The position numbers and the translations under genes are program-made. DNA of 64,000 nt from Sciurus carolinensis. Its lineage: Eukaryota > Chordata > Mammalia > Rodentia > Sciuridae. The stretch covers positions 14,405,084-14,469,083 of the forward strand of contig NC_062216.1 of the NCBI RefSeq assembly GCF_902686445.1, in the 5' to 3' direction. Below, piece after piece: positions 61,230 through 64,000 of the stretch; position 1 is the first letter of the stretch; every line of letters begins with the position of its first letter. Below the pieces are notes generated by a model, which searched no databases, was not told where the DNA came from, and saw only the letters and a list, made by a program, of their open reading frames with translations.

Positions 61230-61625
61230 GTGGGCAATGATGTTATGCTGAGTGTAATATATTTAATCTGCAGCTCTGTTAACAGGGTTACTTTAAATGC
61301 TATCTCGGTGAACTTAACTTGAACTGAAAAATGTAAAGTTGTCTCCTAAGACATCTTTTCCTTCATGGCTGACAACGAAGAGAAAAAAGAAAAATATAAC
61401 TAAGACTGTGACAGATTTAAGAACAATCAGGGTACAGCCTTTCTAGTCTTTAGAAGATTCTCCAGGCCTTTTCTCTTTATATCACCCAGGGAAGAGACCT
61501 TGCTCAGTTTAAGCTGTCATTTAACTTTGCCTATAGGAATTCTCCTTTGTCTATGTCTAATCTTCCCTAATCTAGCAAAGAGAACTTGGAAGATAGGAAT
61601 CAGAGCTTGGAAACAGTCATAGCCA
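61230..61625. other. AT-rich unique block, candidate conserved non-coding element
   Basis: This unique-looking sequence lies between microsatellite-rich DNA and the MaLR remnant at 61700. It has GTTAAC, TAAT and ACTTTG-type words and no coding potential. Confidence 0.3.
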
Positions 61626-61699
61626 GGAAATCAAAGCTGTTGCTGAATGAATGGGGAGAAAAACTAAACAACCTTCAAAGGCAATGCCTTCATTCATAG

Positions 61700-62121
61700 T
61701 GTATTAGTCTGCTTTCAGTTGCTAAAACAAAATCCCTGAGGATGGATACTTTATAAGGAAAAGAGGTTTGTTTGACTCATAGTTCTGGGTAGTCAAGGGC
61801 ATGGTGTGCCAGCTTCTGCTTGGTTCTGATAAGACTTGGTTCGTGGTGATGGCCTCACAATGGCAAGCGTACATGTGGAAGAGACATTTCAAAACAGGAA
61901 TCCAGAGGTTGGGGAGGGGCCAGCATTGCTCTTTTTATAACAACCCACTCTAGAGAGAGCAACTCCCTCCATGAGAACAGCAGGAATCTCTTCTGACCAC
62001 TTCCCACTAAACCCTACCTCTTAAAGATCCCTCCACCTCTCACATCACCACACTGGGAAACCTAGTTTCCAGCACATGAACCCTTGGATGAGGAGGACAA
62101 ACTGCACCCAAACCATAGCAC
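61700..62121 (-). mobile_element. MLT1/MST-type MaLR LTR
   Basis: TGTATTAGTCTGCTTTCAGT, GCTAAAACAAAATCCCTGAG, GAAAAGAGGTTTGTTTGACT, CTTTTTATAACAACCCACTC, TCCACCTCTCACATCACCAC and CAAACCATAGCA form a complete reversed solo LTR of about 420 bp. Confidence 0.87.
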
Positions 62122-63124
62122 ACAGTAATGGAAATAATATTTTCGGCCTCTTCAATTTTCCAGGTACTTTTAAAAGGGTTGTCAATTTCTTTCTCCTTTT
62201 CTTGTCCTAATGGAATACTCACACATGGCCCTGGCAGGTGTCAGAGACCAGGCTTCACCATGCAGGGCTGGCTGCAGGGTGCAAACTATTACGAGTACTG
62301 TCCCTGGTCCAGTTCATCCCTAGCGTGATGGCCGCAAGGTGGCCAGGGGCTGGGTTTTGTCATTCCCTTGCCTGAGAGCTGGCTGGTGGTAGATAGCAGC
62401 TTCTCAGGTAAAAAGACCCAGGTTAGAATCCTGACGCCACCATTTCCTAGCTGTGTGGCCTCGGGCAGGTGACCTGATTTCCTACATACCAGCATCTACT
62501 CACACGAATGCGATAGGATTGAGACGATACATGCACATCCAGGCATTGAATCTGACTTCGCAATTGCAGGAGTGCATGGGTGACGAGTGGTCCCAGAGAG
62601 GCCTTTCTTTGGTCCCGTAATGTCCGTGGGCAAGAATGAAACTACATTTCCTACCATAACGATGGGAGTGACAAAATGTGATAGGAACCGTCCTTGGGAC
62701 AGAATGGCTATCTGACCCAGACTTCTGGGCAGAGGCCAGACTCCTGCTCCTGGTTTCCCAGGTCATCATTAACCCAGCTGTTCCTTTTCCTCTATCCTTG
62801 CCCCCATTTCAGTGGATTAAAGGGTCCTGCTTTGCCTGAGAGCTTGGGATTGGGGGCTGTGAGTAGCAGCAGGAAGTCTTTTATTTTCCTGCCCACCCCC
62901 AGTTGAGCAGGAAAGGAGGGGACCCAGGGCCTCTTCAGAGAATCCACTGGGGCGTTACCTCCACACCCTCATCTAGGGCGTTCTTTGAACCTGAGAATGT
63001 TGAGAGGAGGATTGTTCCAGAACAAAGCCTCATCTCTGGCAGAGGCCAGGGATTTCTGTGGATAAGAGAGAAGTAGTCATTCAGAGTCTACAAATTCACT
63101 GCCTGAAAAATCCTGTGGCCTGTT
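62122..63124. other. No gene recognised; MIR piece
   Basis: Sense MIR text lies at about 62405-62480 (GACCCAGGTTAGAATCCTGA, TCCTAGCTGTGTGGCCTCGG). The remainder is unassigned. Confidence 0.45.
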
Positions 63125-64000
63125 CAGTTTTCAAAAATACACTTTCATTATTTTGAGTAGTTTGAGGTTCACTGCAAAATAGAGTAAAAAGCACAGAGAG
63201 TTCTCCTATACCCTCCTGCCCCGCCAACCCTTTTCCCCTGCACCCACATCCCTCCCACTGTCAATATCCCCCACAGGGTGGTACCTACACTGTCCGATGC
63301 ATTGTTATCCCGCAAAGTCCATCATTTATATTGGGGTTTGCTTTTGGAGGTGTATATACTATAAGTTCAAACATTTGTGTAATGACATTCCTCCATCCCC
63401 TGTGTTCCTCCTATCCATCCCCTCACGGTCCCTACCTCTTGGCAACCTTCAATCTTTTTTACTGTCTCCATAATTTGCCTTTTCTGGAATGTCATATAGT
63501 TGGAATCACAGTATGTAGCATCTTCAGACTGGCTTCGTTCACTTAGAAATATGCATTAAGTTTCCTCTGTGTCTTTTCATGGCTTGATAGCACATTTCTT
63601 CTTGGTGCTGAATAGTATTCCACTGTGTAAATGTGCCAGTGTGTTTATCCATTCACCTAATGAAGGACATCTTGGTTGCTTCCAAGTTTAGCAATTGTGA
63701 ATAAACATCTATTTGTGGACTTCGTGTGTGTATAAATTTTCAACTTCTTTAGGTAAATATCAAGGGGTGCAATTGCTGATTGTATGTTAAGAGTATTTTT
63801 GTTTCATTCGAAACTGCAAAACTATCTTTGAAATGACTGCGCCATTTTGCATTCTCACCAGCAATGAATGAGAGTTCCTGTTGCTCCACGTCCTCACCAG
63901 CACTTGCTATTGTCAGTATTTCGAATTTTTGGCCATTCTAGTAGGTGTGTTGTGGTATCTCACTTTGTTTTAATTGGCAATTTCCTGATGACATGTGATG
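63125..64000 (-). mobile_element. L1M 3' end, antisense, cut by window edge
   Basis: Text runs CTTGGCAACCTTCAATC, CTGGAATGTCATATAGTTGG, TTTCATGGCTTGATAGCACA, GGACATCTTGGTTGCTTCCA, CACCAGCAATGAATGAGAGT and GTTGTGGTATCTCACTTTG. This is the 3' region of an old L1 in reverse and it continues beyond 64000. Confidence 0.9.

Overview
This is mammalian nuclear DNA, almost certainly from a squirrel-family rodent (Sciuridae). Composite B1–ID SINEs of the MEN type known from squirrels occur on both strands. There is also a rodent-type MaLR LTR, plus ancient mammal-wide MIR, L2, L1M, MER2 and MLT1 remnants. I see no bacterial or viral gene organisation, no operon, no CRISPR array, and no tRNA or rRNA.

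The only protein-coding gene I can support is PEBP4 (phosphatidylethanolamine-binding protein 4), read on the + strand. Two of its exons are present. The first coding exon (13861-13996, ATG at 13878) encodes a signal peptide and an acidic N-terminus. The next exon (20553-20679) encodes the start of the PEBP fold. Together they give 82 intact codons with canonical splice sites. The intron between them is 6,556 bp. The next intron starts at 20680 and runs off the right edge, so at least 43.3 kb of the window is intron. I found neither the non-coding first exon nor the later exons carrying the ligand-binding core.

Layout: 1-13860 is sequence upstream of the first coding exon and holds a decayed antisense L1 (about 7.0-11.4 kb) riddled with ID/MEN SINEs. 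13861-20679 holds the two exons, a MER2 and a MIR that ends about 70 bp before the second exon. 20680-31260 holds two convergent, consensus-matching CTCF-type motifs, a small CpG-rich patch and L2/L1 debris. 31260-50240 is dominated by L2, L1M and MaLR remnants, several nested. 50240-64000 holds AT-rich unique blocks that look like conserved non-coding elements, a genuine CpG island at 57421-57960, a MER2, a young MEN SINE and an L1 3' end cut by the window edge.

The most interesting non-repeat signals are the intronic CpG island with three good + strand splice donors (a possible alternative promoter), loss of the upstream start codon that I recall in human PEBP4, the CTCF-type pair, and the AT-rich blocks. 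In human, from memory, PEBP4 lies between RHOBTB2 and EGR3, so these intronic blocks could serve PEBP4 or a neighbour; that is inference. Repeat family names come from recognising consensus features by eye, so boundaries are approximate. CpG and GC figures were counted by hand.
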